Below are positions 14,346 to 20,720 of a stretch of DNA of 21,163 nt, in pieces; within the stretch, counting starts at the first letter, position 1, and each line of letters begins with the position of its first letter. Position numbers and translations under genes: made by a program. This DNA comes from a virus. The notes beneath the pieces are model-generated. The model did no database searches and had not been told where the DNA came from. It saw nothing but the letters and a program-made list of their open reading frames with translations. The DNA is taken from IMG/VR virus record IMGVR_UViG_3300027983_000141, positions 1-21,163 of that record; one strand, given 5' to 3'.

Positions 14346-15488
14346 TCAATCCATAAATGATAAAATGTGAATAATAACAGGCAAAGTCCATCCATCACCC
14401 AAAAGGGATCCCGCTTTTGCTTTTGAAAGTATGGAGGTGTAGCCATCTGGGAAACCCTGCAAACGTTCCATTTCAACTTGGTTAACTGTTCTAACTTGCA
14501 AATTTTGATATTTATACAAGTTGTTGTTGCTTTCCATTAAACAAGGTGATTTGCATTTTGTAAGCCTCCCTCTCCTTGTTGTGCTTGTTGGAAAACTTAG
14601 ATCAATACAGTCGTTTTCTGTTATTGTATCGTACCCTTTTTTCGTGTTTGTTTTGATTCGTAACTCATTATTTTCTTCATAAATCAAAGTAAGCATTCCG
14701 GTTGTTTCATTTCTGTGTTTCAAATATCTTTGAGTTCCACCAGTTCCACTACCAGTATTTAAACACGTGTGCTTATCTGTGTCAACGTAAACAATTGGAC
14801 ACATCCCTATTGCATTTCTGTTTTTAAGATGTTTTTGTGCTTTATCGCTTGTTTCATTTTTGTACGTATTTTTCGCAACATAACCCTCAAGCAAACAAGT
14901 AGATTTCACTCGTTCTACAAATCCATCGGTCAAAATATCCTTAAACATTATTTTTAAATCTTTTGGCTGTGGAATATCAGTAACAATATCAAACATAGTT
15001 TCCTTTGTTCTTATGTTTGTCCAATAGTATCGATCCCTTAATTGTGCCGTTAATAATTTAGAGTTTATTCTAGCAGGGTAAACACCTAGCGATCTACTCA
15101 TAATTCCAACATCTAATTTTGAAGCTGAACCTACATTTTCCTGTAAAAATAATACGTTTGGATTAAGCGATTTTACGTGTTCTAAAATTTCAATAAACAC
15201 AAAAAACAAACTTGACTTTTTGCCGTTAATTCCTGCACGTTTACCAGCTGCACTTAAATCTTGGCAAGGGCTTCCACTTCCTATAAAATCAATAGTTTTC
15301 CAATCAATACCCCATTCTTTCCAATTCTCAATATCTCCAACCTGTATCACATCGGGAAAGTGGTGTTGTTGCAATTCGATAGCGTATGGCTTAATTTCGC
15401 TTGAATAATATTTATTAATATTAATATTCATATCGTGAAACGCTTGTCGTAGCGTACCCATCCCATTAAACAAACTTATTACATTCAT
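14346..15488 (-). CDS. DNA (cytosine-5) methyltransferase
   Basis: A 380-residue C5-cytosine methyltransferase. Motif I is SLFNGMGTLRQAF (5-17), the SAM-binding F-x-G-x-G turn. Motif IV is GSPCQDLSAAGK (72-83), with catalytic Cys75. Motif VI is LQENVGS (Glu117). Motif VIII is QLRDRYYW (149-156). Motifs IX-X are near the C-terminus (VEMERLQGFPDGYTS and GSLLGDGWTLPVI). About 130 residues between VIII and IX form the target-recognition domain. Motif I (SLFNGMG) and GSPCQDLS are closer to the Dnmt3-like branch than to the D-L-F-x-G-x-G-G type. It probably methylates phage DNA to avoid host restriction; no endonuclease partner lies next to it, so it is an orphan. It has its own promoter-like site and only a very short leader. 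Confidence 0.9.
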   Translation of the reverse strand: MNVISLFNGMGTLRQAFHDMNININKYYSSEIKPYAIELQQHHFPDVIQVGDIENWKEWGIDWKTIDFIGSGSPCQDLSAAGKRAGINGKKSSLFFVFIEILEHVKSLNPNVLFLQENVGSASKLDVGIMSRSLGVYPARINSKLLTAQLRDRYYWTNIRTKETMFDIVTDIPQPKDLKIMFKDILTDGFVERVKSTCLLEGYVAKNTYKNETSDKAQKHLKNRNAIGMCPIVYVDTDKHTCLNTGSGTGGTQRYLKHRNETTGMLTLIYEENNELRIKTNTKKGYDTITENDCIDLSFPTSTTRRGRLTKCKSPCLMESNNNLYKYQNLQVRTVNQVEMERLQGFPDGYTSILSKAKAGSLLGDGWTLPVIIHILSFMD

Positions 15489-15506
15489 ATTTATTTAGAT
15501 TTTTTA

Positions 15507-15537
15507 TAAAGATAAGAATATTTTATTAATAAACAAA
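15507..15537 (-). promoter_or_regulatory. Promoter-like site PA (TTTG-N19-TATCTTTA)
   Basis: On the minus strand TTTG, 19 bases and TATCTTTA stand 18 bases before the methyltransferase ATG at 15488. It is a near-exact duplicate of PB. The upstream edge overlaps the stop of the helicase gene, so the whole intergenic space is the promoter. Confidence 0.65.
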
Positions 15538-15543
15538 TTTATT

Positions 15544-16515
15544 TTAAAAATTTTCATTCGGTTTGATGTTTAAATTATTGTGGATTTTATGCAATTCCGC
15601 TGTGTCATTGATTAATTTGGCGTGATACAGCTCTTTTTGCTCATCCAAACTTTTTGCACCTTTTCTTGGCATCGGGTCAATTCCGTTGATCAAGAAGCCT
15701 TTGCCGTTGTTGTATTCGAAGTACAATTCCTCGTCGATAATTGTAGGTGAACCGCCTGTAAATGTGTCTTTTATTTTTGGTGTCCCAATCATTGTGGTAT
15801 TTTTCATCGTCGGATGTTGGGTTAACCTGTGGCAAATTATAAAATTATCAGCCTTATTCGCGAAAGGTTTGCCACCTTCGATATTTGATTTTTGAGGTGG
15901 TGCAACGTGTCCGTTGTAGATGTGTTCTTTTGGGTAAAATCCGCTACTCCGACCGCTTTCTGTGTTTGGATGAGCATTGATAAAAATACTTTTTTGCTCT
16001 ATTTTGTTTATCATTTTTAGCTCATTCATCACTTTGTAATTTTCAGAATAAACAAATGGAGTGTCTAACCCATTGAACGGATCAATTAACAAACAATCCG
16101 TTTGAGTGGATAGCCACACATCTGTCAGTTGGGTAGGTGTGTACATTCTTTGATTATCAACGAATTTAAAGTAATTTTCGATAAGCATTTCAGCCGAGCG
16201 TACTTCTTTGTGATTTAATTCAAAATAATTTTTACCAGTCCATAGCTGGATTAAATCTCGCATCACTTTGTGTGCATAATTTTCGTCCATGAAAAGCGTG
16301 AATTGCAAACCATGCGTCATCGCCAAACAAAGGAAATACCATTCGGCCCAATAGGTCTTTCCGACATTATCGTGTCCTAAAATAATTGTTAATTCGCTAG
16401 GTTTGTAAACGAAGTGTTTATCTAGGTCGCAACCAATACCCAAACCCATCTGTATTTTCCCATCTGTCAACTTGGTAAGATAGTCGGTACTATGACCGTT
16501 TTTCAATATGCTCAT
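15544..16515 (-). CDS. DnaB/RecA-fold replicative helicase-like ATPase
   Basis: A 323-residue RecA-fold ATPase. Walker A is GHDNVGKT at 47-54, preceded by strand ELTIIL. A conserved-looking MDEN follows at 76-79. Walker B is DCLLIDPFNGL (140-150, Asp145), with the D-P-x-N arrangement of DnaB/AAA_25-type phage helicases. A sensor-like FINAHPNT lies at 178-185, and KADNFIICHR at about 223-232 could be the arginine-finger region. It lacks the N-terminal domain of host DnaB, as many phage helicases do. It starts in an ATGA overlap with the replication initiator-like gene, so both are made together, fitting initiator-helicase loading. Confidence 0.75.
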   Translation of the reverse strand: MSILKNGHSTDYLTKLTDGKIQMGLGIGCDLDKHFVYKPSELTIILGHDNVGKTYWAEWYFLCLAMTHGLQFTLFMDENYAHKVMRDLIQLWTGKNYFELNHKEVRSAEMLIENYFKFVDNQRMYTPTQLTDVWLSTQTDCLLIDPFNGLDTPFVYSENYKVMNELKMINKIEQKSIFINAHPNTESGRSSGFYPKEHIYNGHVAPPQKSNIEGGKPFANKADNFIICHRLTQHPTMKNTTMIGTPKIKDTFTGGSPTIIDEELYFEYNNGKGFLINGIDPMPRKGAKSLDEQKELYHAKLINDTAELHKIHNNLNIKPNENF

Positions 16516-17360
16516 AAGGCTAGTCCCTCTTTATAAAATTTGCCACCCAGTTCATTTGTCCACTCTACGCCATTGTCTAAATACTCTTTTTGCTTTAACA
16601 CTAAATAATTTTGGGCTTTTAAGTGATTTTGATTTCTTTTAACATCCAAAGTTTCAATTTGTGAAAATGGGTTTACCCTTACTTCGTCCTCCCAATGTTT
16701 ACCGTTTAACCATGTTGATGGATTTTTTCGATATTGTAAATCTGGAGTATTTTTAACGTAATTATCGACAACTGCTAAAATAGCCTTAATTTCTGAATCT
16801 TTTAGGGCTGTGAATTTTTTATGTGTTTTTTCCCTCCCTATTTTTTTGTCGTACTTATTCCAAAATAAATCAAAATCAATTTCTTTATCTTTTGATAAAG
16901 TGCTTATCTTCTCTTCTCTTCTCTTCTCTTCTCTAAATGCTATACTTTTGCCATCACTTTTTTCTAGGGTGGCTATGCTTTGGCTATCTTTTTTTTCTAG
17001 GTTGGCTATGCATCCCTTATCCTTGTTGTGTTTCTCCCATCTTTTTTTTGCGCCAATTAAACCGTTTTCAGAATAAACTTTGCTTAATTTTGTTCTTTCG
17101 GCATATTGTTCATCAAGAAAATTAATCTCGATATCATCATTAACAACCTTAATAATTCCCTCATAAACAAGTTCCTCTAGTTCCTTTTCTGCGTTTATAA
17201 TTCTTTTTTTCGCTTGTGTTAATGTAATTTCACAGTCTTTTTGCCAGTACAATGCCCTTAGAATGGTGAACACACCTTGACTTGCGTAAGTGCAATACAT
17301 AATATCCCCAGCTAAATACTCCGCTGGTTCACTTTGATAATAAGGCAATCTTTTGCTCAT
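16512..17360 (-). CDS. Phage replication initiator-like protein
   Basis: A 282-residue protein. The N-terminus (PYYQSEPAEYLAGDIMYCTY, then VFTILRALYWQKDCEITLTQ) resembles the winged-helix-like start of DUF1376/Lin1244-type phage replication proteins. The middle (about 105-155) is a low-complexity linker with repeated SIA-LEK units and a REEKRREEK stretch. The C-terminal part (FDLFWNKYDKKIGREKTHKK, then YRKNPSTWLNGKHWEDE) has the signature of O-type replication proteins, which bind the origin and load helicase; the linker or coding region of such genes often contains the origin. It is preceded by a terminator-like hairpin only about 20 bases upstream and followed by the helicase. Function is inferred from similarity of pattern and context. 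Confidence 0.65.
   Translation of the reverse strand: MSKRLPYYQSEPAEYLAGDIMYCTYASQGVFTILRALYWQKDCEITLTQAKKRIINAEKELEELVYEGIIKVVNDDIEINFLDEQYAERTKLSKVYSENGLIGAKKRWEKHNKDKGCIANLEKKDSQSIATLEKSDGKSIAFREEKRREEKISTLSKDKEIDFDLFWNKYDKKIGREKTHKKFTALKDSEIKAILAVVDNYVKNTPDLQYRKNPSTWLNGKHWEDEVRVNPFSQIETLDVKRNQNHLKAQNYLVLKQKEYLDNGVEWTNELGGKFYKEGLAL
16911..16934. repeat. Pentanucleotide repeat (CTCTT)4.8 in the initiator linker
   Basis: Four full CTCTT units plus four bases lie inside the replication gene and encode REEKRREEK on the minus strand. Gain or loss of one 5-base unit would shift the reading frame, so the tract could switch the gene off. Two nearby 20-base blocks (around 16963-17010) also repeat and encode the SIA-LEK units. 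Confidence 0.75.
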
Positions 17361-17377
17361 AATAAAAATATTTGTTT

Positions 17378-17430
17378 AATAAAAAAACCCCTCAAAAATC
17401 TAGCGGTCAGTCCAGATTTTCAAGGGGTTT
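17378..17430 (-). terminator. 17-bp terminator hairpin upstream of the initiator gene
   Basis: The stem described for the ncRNA is followed by a U tract (UUUUUUUAUU, part of it in the stem). It sits about 20 bases before the ATG at 17360, so it may end the RusA operon, end an sRNA, or act as an attenuator for the replication genes. Confidence 0.75.
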
Positions 17431-17459
17431 ATACCTAATTTCCTTACTCCTGACCGAGC
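17379..17459 (-). ncRNA. Candidate sRNA or attenuator leader with loop pseudoknot
   Basis: Between the RusA-like and initiator genes, the minus-strand RNA starting a few bases after a TATATTTG box would be about 80 nt and contains no ATG. It carries CGGUCAG (17456-17450), a 19-nt single-stranded stretch, and then arm AAACCCCUUGAAAAUCU (17430-17414), loop GGACUGACCGCU (17413-17402), arm AGAUUUUUGAGGGGUUU (17401-17385), and further U. All 17 positions of the stem pair in the minus-strand RNA, two of them as G-U; on the plus strand those two would be C-A mismatches, so the RNA is made from the minus strand. The loop CUGACCG is perfectly complementary to the 5' CGGUCAG, giving a possible pseudoknot. 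No known family recognised. Confidence 0.6.
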
Positions 17460-17464
17460 GTGTG

Positions 17465-17497
17465 CAAATATAATAAAATTATTCCAATAAATTACAC
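17465..17497 (-). promoter_or_regulatory. Promoter-like site for the ncRNA (TATATTTG)
   Basis: TATATTTG on the minus strand (17472-17465) fully matches TAnnTTTG. The upstream half is weak: a GTG at 17497-17495 at N22, or a TTG only 12 bases away. Transcription would start near 17459, just before CGCUCGGUCAG. Confidence 0.5.
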
Positions 17498-17502
17498 TTT
17501 TT

Positions 17503-17820
17503 TTAATCTATTTCTAATTTTATAAAATCCTCCCCTTTTTTAACTTTCACTTTGTACTGATGAAGTTCAGTAATTTCCTTGTCATTTACGCCATATTTTT
17601 TCTGTAAAATGTCGATAATTAATTTTGTAGGATTGTCAATATCGCTGGCCCAGTTACTGAATCCGTATGTAATTGTCAACTTTTTAAACGATTTCAATTC
17701 TACTTTCGGTAAAGATAATAAAACAAGTTTTTCGTACATCTTATATTTTTGGGTTTTGAATCTCCTGCCTTGCCACGCTTGGTTAACCGATAAAGGTTTG
17801 ATTTTTAGCGTGAATTTCAT
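17503..17820 (-). CDS. rusA: RusA-like Holliday junction resolvase
   Basis: A 105-residue protein with the RusA fold signature: the opening strand FTLKIKPLSVNQAWQGRRFK, then WASDIDNPTKLIIDILQKKY (57-76), followed by GVNDKEI. The acidic residues Asp60/Asp62, Asp70 and Asp80, with Lys66, correspond to the metal-binding and catalytic positions of RusA (D-x-D-N-x-x-K-x-x-x-D and D-D-x-x-I, here N-D-K-E-I). It should cut branched DNA formed in replication and recombination before packaging. It starts in a 4-base overlap with the phosphoesterase gene and is the last gene before the non-coding element. Confidence 0.85.
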   Translation of the reverse strand: MKFTLKIKPLSVNQAWQGRRFKTQKYKMYEKLVLLSLPKVELKSFKKLTITYGFSNWASDIDNPTKLIIDILQKKYGVNDKEITELHQYKVKVKKGEDFIKLEID

Positions 17821-18533
17821 AACTCCATTTTTACATTGAAAGCAGTATGACCGCCAATTACTATCCCTACTCCGATGGCTTCTTTTTTTCCACCTTGCAT
17901 ATATCCCATTGCATAAGATTTGCTATCAATTCCGCAACCTACCTGCATTGCAAAAAGAGCAGCGTATTTTCCAAAGAACCATTCGACATACATTTGCGTA
18001 TGAAAGTGTCCGCTAACTGTTGACACCATATCACGTTTGGCAGATGTTCGGGCCACGCTACTTTTATCGCCGTGAACATAGCGCACACCATCGACGTAAA
18101 CCTCTGTTACGAAATTCCAATTTGGTGTTTCCAGAACCTCTTTAAATTCTTTAATCCACTTGCTTGGAATGTTGCTAGATTGTGCTTTTCTAACTATTAT
18201 TCTGTCGTGATTTCCAAGCGTTACATCGGCATTTGGGAACACCTTATACCATTTAGAAATACGTTTAATCGCAAGTTCCAGCTCATCTTTTCCGCCCATA
18301 CCATCCGCATCGGTTTCGTGGTAACTAGAATAATGAGAATCAATTAAATCGCCAATAAATATTACTTTGTTGCAATTGTATTCTTTGAATGTTTTAACAC
18401 AAAAATCCAGGTATCCATCTAAGCAAAACGGCTCATGCAAATCTCCAATTACCAAAACTCGATTTTCAACTTTCGTCAATTTTCGATATGCCCTCAATAC
18501 ATTTCCATACAATCTCGGTCTTTCTTGTTTCAT
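17817..18533 (-). CDS. Calcineurin-like metallophosphoesterase
   Basis: A 238-residue protein with all five conserved blocks of the calcineurin-like fold: VIGDLHEP (28-35, D and H), FIGDLIDSH (59-67), GNHD (107-110), VHGDKS (153-158) and SGHFHTQ (174-180). These build a two-metal centre that hydrolyses phosphoesters; the substrate cannot be told, and phage members may act as nucleases or on nucleotides. The gene follows a 34-base spacer after the small broken-looking frame and overlaps the RusA-like gene by 4 bases, suggesting a shared role in DNA metabolism. Confidence 0.85.
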   Translation of the reverse strand: MKQERPRLYGNVLRAYRKLTKVENRVLVIGDLHEPFCLDGYLDFCVKTFKEYNCNKVIFIGDLIDSHYSSYHETDADGMGGKDELELAIKRISKWYKVFPNADVTLGNHDRIIVRKAQSSNIPSKWIKEFKEVLETPNWNFVTEVYVDGVRYVHGDKSSVARTSAKRDMVSTVSGHFHTQMYVEWFFGKYAALFAMQVGCGIDSKSYAMGYMQGGKKEAIGVGIVIGGHTAFNVKMEL

Positions 18534-18567
18534 ATTTTTAGATTATTTTCGTGCAAGTTACAACTTT

Positions 18568-18723
18568 TCAACTTATAAACTTATTTTTTGCTTTTATTTT
18601 TAAGTCTGTAAACTGTTTTTTTTTTGGTTGTGCATATTTAAGAATTTTCATTGTGCAGAAAATTGAACTATCGTCAACTTGTTTGTCTTCAATTATTATC
18701 TCTTTCGTGGTTTCTTGACTGTT
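18568..18723 (-). pseudogene. Open frame that may be the lost C-terminal part of the upstream gene
   Basis: In the frame +1 to the 57-aa gene, 51 codons from Asn (18723) to TGA (18570-18568) stay open, including EIIIEDKQVDDSSIF and a basic end, KKKQFTDLKIKAKNKFIS. The only ATG gives 27 residues (18651). The sequence looks more protein-like than the tail of the 57-aa gene. Removing one base from the AAAA at 18722-18725 would join the two frames into one protein of about 97 residues. Either a frameshift or a separate 27-residue peptide. Confidence 0.4.
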
Positions 18724-18862
18724 TTATGGACTTGTTTAAATCTTGAATAGATCTATGAATAGCCACGCTGCTCGTTGCATTTTTCAATCTTTCAATCCGT
18801 ATTTTTTGCAGTTCTTCGGCGCATTGGTGCATAACCCGATATTTGAATGGCAGTTTGTTCAT
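18689..18862 (-). CDS. Small unknown protein following the homing endonuclease (57 aa, perhaps truncated)
   Basis: A 57-codon frame, MNKLPFKYRVMHQCAEELQK onward, with ATG at 18862 in an ATGA overlap with the endonuclease stop, which supports real translation. It is helical and basic with no known motif. The last 11 residues (KQSRNHERDNN) are odd and unlike the rest, and a different frame is open through the same region, so the gene may have suffered a one-base frameshift at the AAAA tract. Confidence 0.55.
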   Translation of the reverse strand: MNKLPFKYRVMHQCAEELQKIRIERLKNATSSVAIHRSIQDLNKSIKQSRNHERDNN

Positions 18863-19536
18863 GATGAAAGTTGTTTTAGTGCGGTTTGGTATGCGTTTGA
18901 CGCTTCTATTTCGTCTGTGAAAAGACCTAGATGCTTAGTTTTTCCGTTAATTTTAATTGATGAAAGCCATTTTTTAGACTGTTTTTTCCAACAAACACCA
19001 TTATATTTAGAAGAAAAATTATGTTTTTTAACTTTTATTTCCTCAACCATGCCTTCCTTAACACAAATCAGCGCATTTTCATAGGTTCGGTGTGCTTCTA
19101 TTTCGTCTGTGAAACAACCTAGATATTTCAGTTTTCCGTTAACAAAAATATCTGCCCTCCATTTTTTAGCGTGTTTTTCCAAACAAACACCAGTATAGAT
19201 TGAGCTACTTTTTAAGTGTTTTTGATTTGAGTTTTCTCGATTCGTTACAATTTCCAAGTTTTCAACTCGATTGTCCGTTTTATAAAAATTAATGTGGTTA
19301 ACGACTAATTTGTGGCCACATGGTTTGTGTCCTAAAAAAGCAACTGCCACAAGTTGATGGATTGATCTTGTTTTTATCTTATTATCTTTATATAAAACAA
19401 CTGCAGAATAACCACGACTATTAATTCCTCCTTTTAATATTCTTTCTTTTCCGTACCAAAAACTTTTTACCCTACCCAAATTGCTCACTTGATACATTCC
19501 CTCATACCCCTCAATTTCTCTAAATTCCTCAATCAT
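18859..19536 (-). CDS. HNH homing endonuclease with NUMOD4 and two AP2-type repeats
   Basis: A 225-residue free-standing homing endonuclease. The N-terminal NUMOD4 (1-45) reads FREIEGYEGMYQVSNLGRVK. The HNH nuclease (about 58-105) has IHQLVAVAFLGH, then VVNHINFYKTDNRVENLEIV and NRENSNQ, with His60, His81 and Asn89/93 likely in the active centre. Two DNA-binding AP2-like units follow at about 111-157 (YTGVCLEKHAKKWRADI, LKYLGCFTDEIEAHRTYENA) and 174-221 (YNGVCWKKQSKKWLSSI, KHLGLFTDEIEASNAYQTA). Such genes spread by cutting genomes that lack them. It is fitted with ATGA overlaps on both sides (DnaA-like gene and 57-aa gene). Confidence 0.88.
   Translation of the reverse strand: MIEEFREIEGYEGMYQVSNLGRVKSFWYGKERILKGGINSRGYSAVVLYKDNKIKTRSIHQLVAVAFLGHKPCGHKLVVNHINFYKTDNRVENLEIVTNRENSNQKHLKSSSIYTGVCLEKHAKKWRADIFVNGKLKYLGCFTDEIEAHRTYENALICVKEGMVEEIKVKKHNFSSKYNGVCWKKQSKKWLSSIKINGKTKHLGLFTDEIEASNAYQTALKQLSS
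18902..19123. repeat. Internal direct repeat encoding the two AP2 units
   Basis: The 30 bases at 18902-18931 recur at 19094-19123 with about two mismatches, 192 bases (64 codons) apart; both encode the FTDEIEA end of an AP2 unit. This suggests recent domain duplication; recombination between the copies would delete exactly one unit in frame. Confidence 0.7.
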
Positions 19537-20006
19537 AATTGTACATTTTTAGTTAATAAAGCCTCATTTATTGCGTCCAGAACCCAACTATATTCGACCT
19601 TTGTTTCAAAGTCCAGAAGTTCACTTGTCCAATTGGTATAGTGTTTAGACATTAATTTTTCCGCTACGTTACTTACTACGACCTCGATTTCGTGCCTAGA
19701 TTTCAACTTGTTCACACACTCCAAAGTTAACGAATCTTTCCAATTGTATAGGTTTATGAAAGTGCGAATCGCATGAATTACAGTTGCGTGGTCTTTCTTG
19801 AATAAACCGCCAATTTTCTCCAAAGTTTCGCCTTTTGAATACAAATAAGCCATTAAGATTTGTCGCCACACTACCCGATTTCTCAACCTAGTTTCAGTAA
19901 GTTCTTTCCAATTGTAGCCAGTTAACTTGACAAGTTGCGAAAGTTCTAAATCCATTTTTAAATTTAGAATTTGACGAAGTAATATTCTTTTTTTGTGCGC
20001 TGTCAT
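19533..20006 (-). CDS. DnaA domain IV-like DNA-binding protein
   Basis: A 157-residue protein. Residues about 42-85 (RNRVVWRQILMAYLYSKGET, then LEKIGGLFKKDHATVIHAIR) strongly resemble the C-terminal DnaA domain: a helix, a helix-turn-helix, and the DH-A/T-T-V-x-H-A signature that contacts DnaA boxes. The ATPase domain of DnaA is absent. The C-terminal 70 residues are helical and unrecognised. Such a protein could bind DnaA-box-like sites to regulate the phage or compete with host DnaA. It begins 8 bases after the preceding gene and overlaps the homing endonuclease by 4 bases. Confidence 0.7.
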   Translation of the reverse strand: MTAHKKRILLRQILNLKMDLELSQLVKLTGYNWKELTETRLRNRVVWRQILMAYLYSKGETLEKIGGLFKKDHATVIHAIRTFINLYNWKDSLTLECVNKLKSRHEIEVVVSNVAEKLMSKHYTNWTSELLDFETKVEYSWVLDAINEALLTKNVQL

Positions 20007-20014
20007 GATTATTA

Positions 20015-20272
20015 TTAATTAAAAGTTTCACCGTTTACCCTTACTTGCTCGGTAACTTGTTTTTCTGTTAAATACTCCCTCAAACCACATTCGTACTCCA
20101 CCAAATACTCGCAAAATGTGTTCACTTTATTTGTGGATTTTCCATGAAATGAGCCTAATCCATTTGCTCTTTTTATTACTTTGAAATTTCTCTTTTTCAA
20201 GCTCAAAATGTTCGGTTTTGCGTTTTCGTTAATCGTAAATACTGACCGAATATTGTTGTTATTATTTTCCAT
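20015..20272 (-). CDS. Small unknown basic protein (85 aa)
   Basis: An 85-residue protein starting MENNNNNIRSVFTINENAKP with the central basic block LKKRNFKVIKRANGLGSFHG and a more acidic C-terminus (CEYLVEYECGLREYLTEKQV). No domain recognised. The KRANGLGSFHG turn suggests a small beta-rich fold. It precedes the DnaA-like gene by 8 bases. Confidence 0.6.
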   Translation of the reverse strand: MENNNNNIRSVFTINENAKPNILSLKKRNFKVIKRANGLGSFHGKSTNKVNTFCEYLVEYECGLREYLTEKQVTEQVRVNGETFN

Positions 20273-20431
20273 ATTTTTTTAGTTTTTAAAGTTAAATTAA
20301 TCCACCCAAGCACTTTCGTGGTTCGCCACACTTCCAAATTATAAACCTAAATAATGTTCAAAAAAGCAACTTAAAACACATCTTCGGCAAATACTCAGAA
20401 TAATTAGCGCAATCAAGAGCGGAAAAAGTTG
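20273..20431. other. Gene-free gap of 159 bases
   Basis: No coding frame of useful length on either strand. On the minus strand a short hairpin GTGG-CGAA-CCAC is visible, and TATAATTTG about 14 bases after a TTG is a poor match to the local promoter type. A promoter for the 85-aa gene could lie here but cannot be supported. Confidence 0.4.
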
Positions 20432-20719
20432 TTAATATTTTATTATTTTATCCTCATCTGTTGGTTCGTGCCAAAGCGACACATCGCCCTCGTAATATTC
20501 ATAGCCATTGCACCCATTGAAATCGGCAAAAATCTCGCTTTGTTCCTCCAAATTCTGAATATCCACCTCGCCCAGTTCCGTTTCTAAGTCTTCTGCGTAT
20601 GCCGTGCCATCAATTACGTGTATATCGTCAAGTTGGAAGCCTTGCGTATAGCTGATGAATATCGGGTGTATATTTTTCACTTCCATCATTTCGATTAATT
20701 TGTCGTCTATGTTCGCCAT
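20432..20719 (-). CDS. Small acidic unknown protein (95 aa)
   Basis: A 95-residue acidic protein starting MANIDDKLIEMMEVKNIHPI. A start 17 codons upstream would overlap the preceding gene by 50 bases; ATG at 20719 is preferred because it begins one base after that gene's stop. Many Asp/Glu residues (EDLETELGEVDIQNLEEQSE) and a Tyr-rich patch (GCNGYEYYEGD) give a DNA-mimic-like composition, but no family is recognised. It is the second gene of the early block. Confidence 0.6.
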   Translation of the reverse strand: MANIDDKLIEMMEVKNIHPIFISYTQGFQLDDIHVIDGTAYAEDLETELGEVDIQNLEEQSEIFADFNGCNGYEYYEGDVSLWHEPTDEDKIIKY

Positions 20720-20720
20720 C

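Noticed and set aside
16810-17125. Plus-strand frames of 60-90 codons with hydrophobic peptides
   Set aside because: They are the reverse of the Lys/Glu-rich linker of the initiator gene, which reads as Phe/Leu/Ser on the other strand.
18840-19545. Target-site duplication around the homing endonuclease
   Set aside because: The two junctions share only the ATGA overlap and a few AT-rich bases; no convincing duplicated stretch remains after checking both.
20273-20431. Promoter for the 85-aa gene in the early gap
   Set aside because: The TATAATTTG-like box has an extra base and the TTG lies only about 14 bases upstream, so the match is too weak to list as a promoter.
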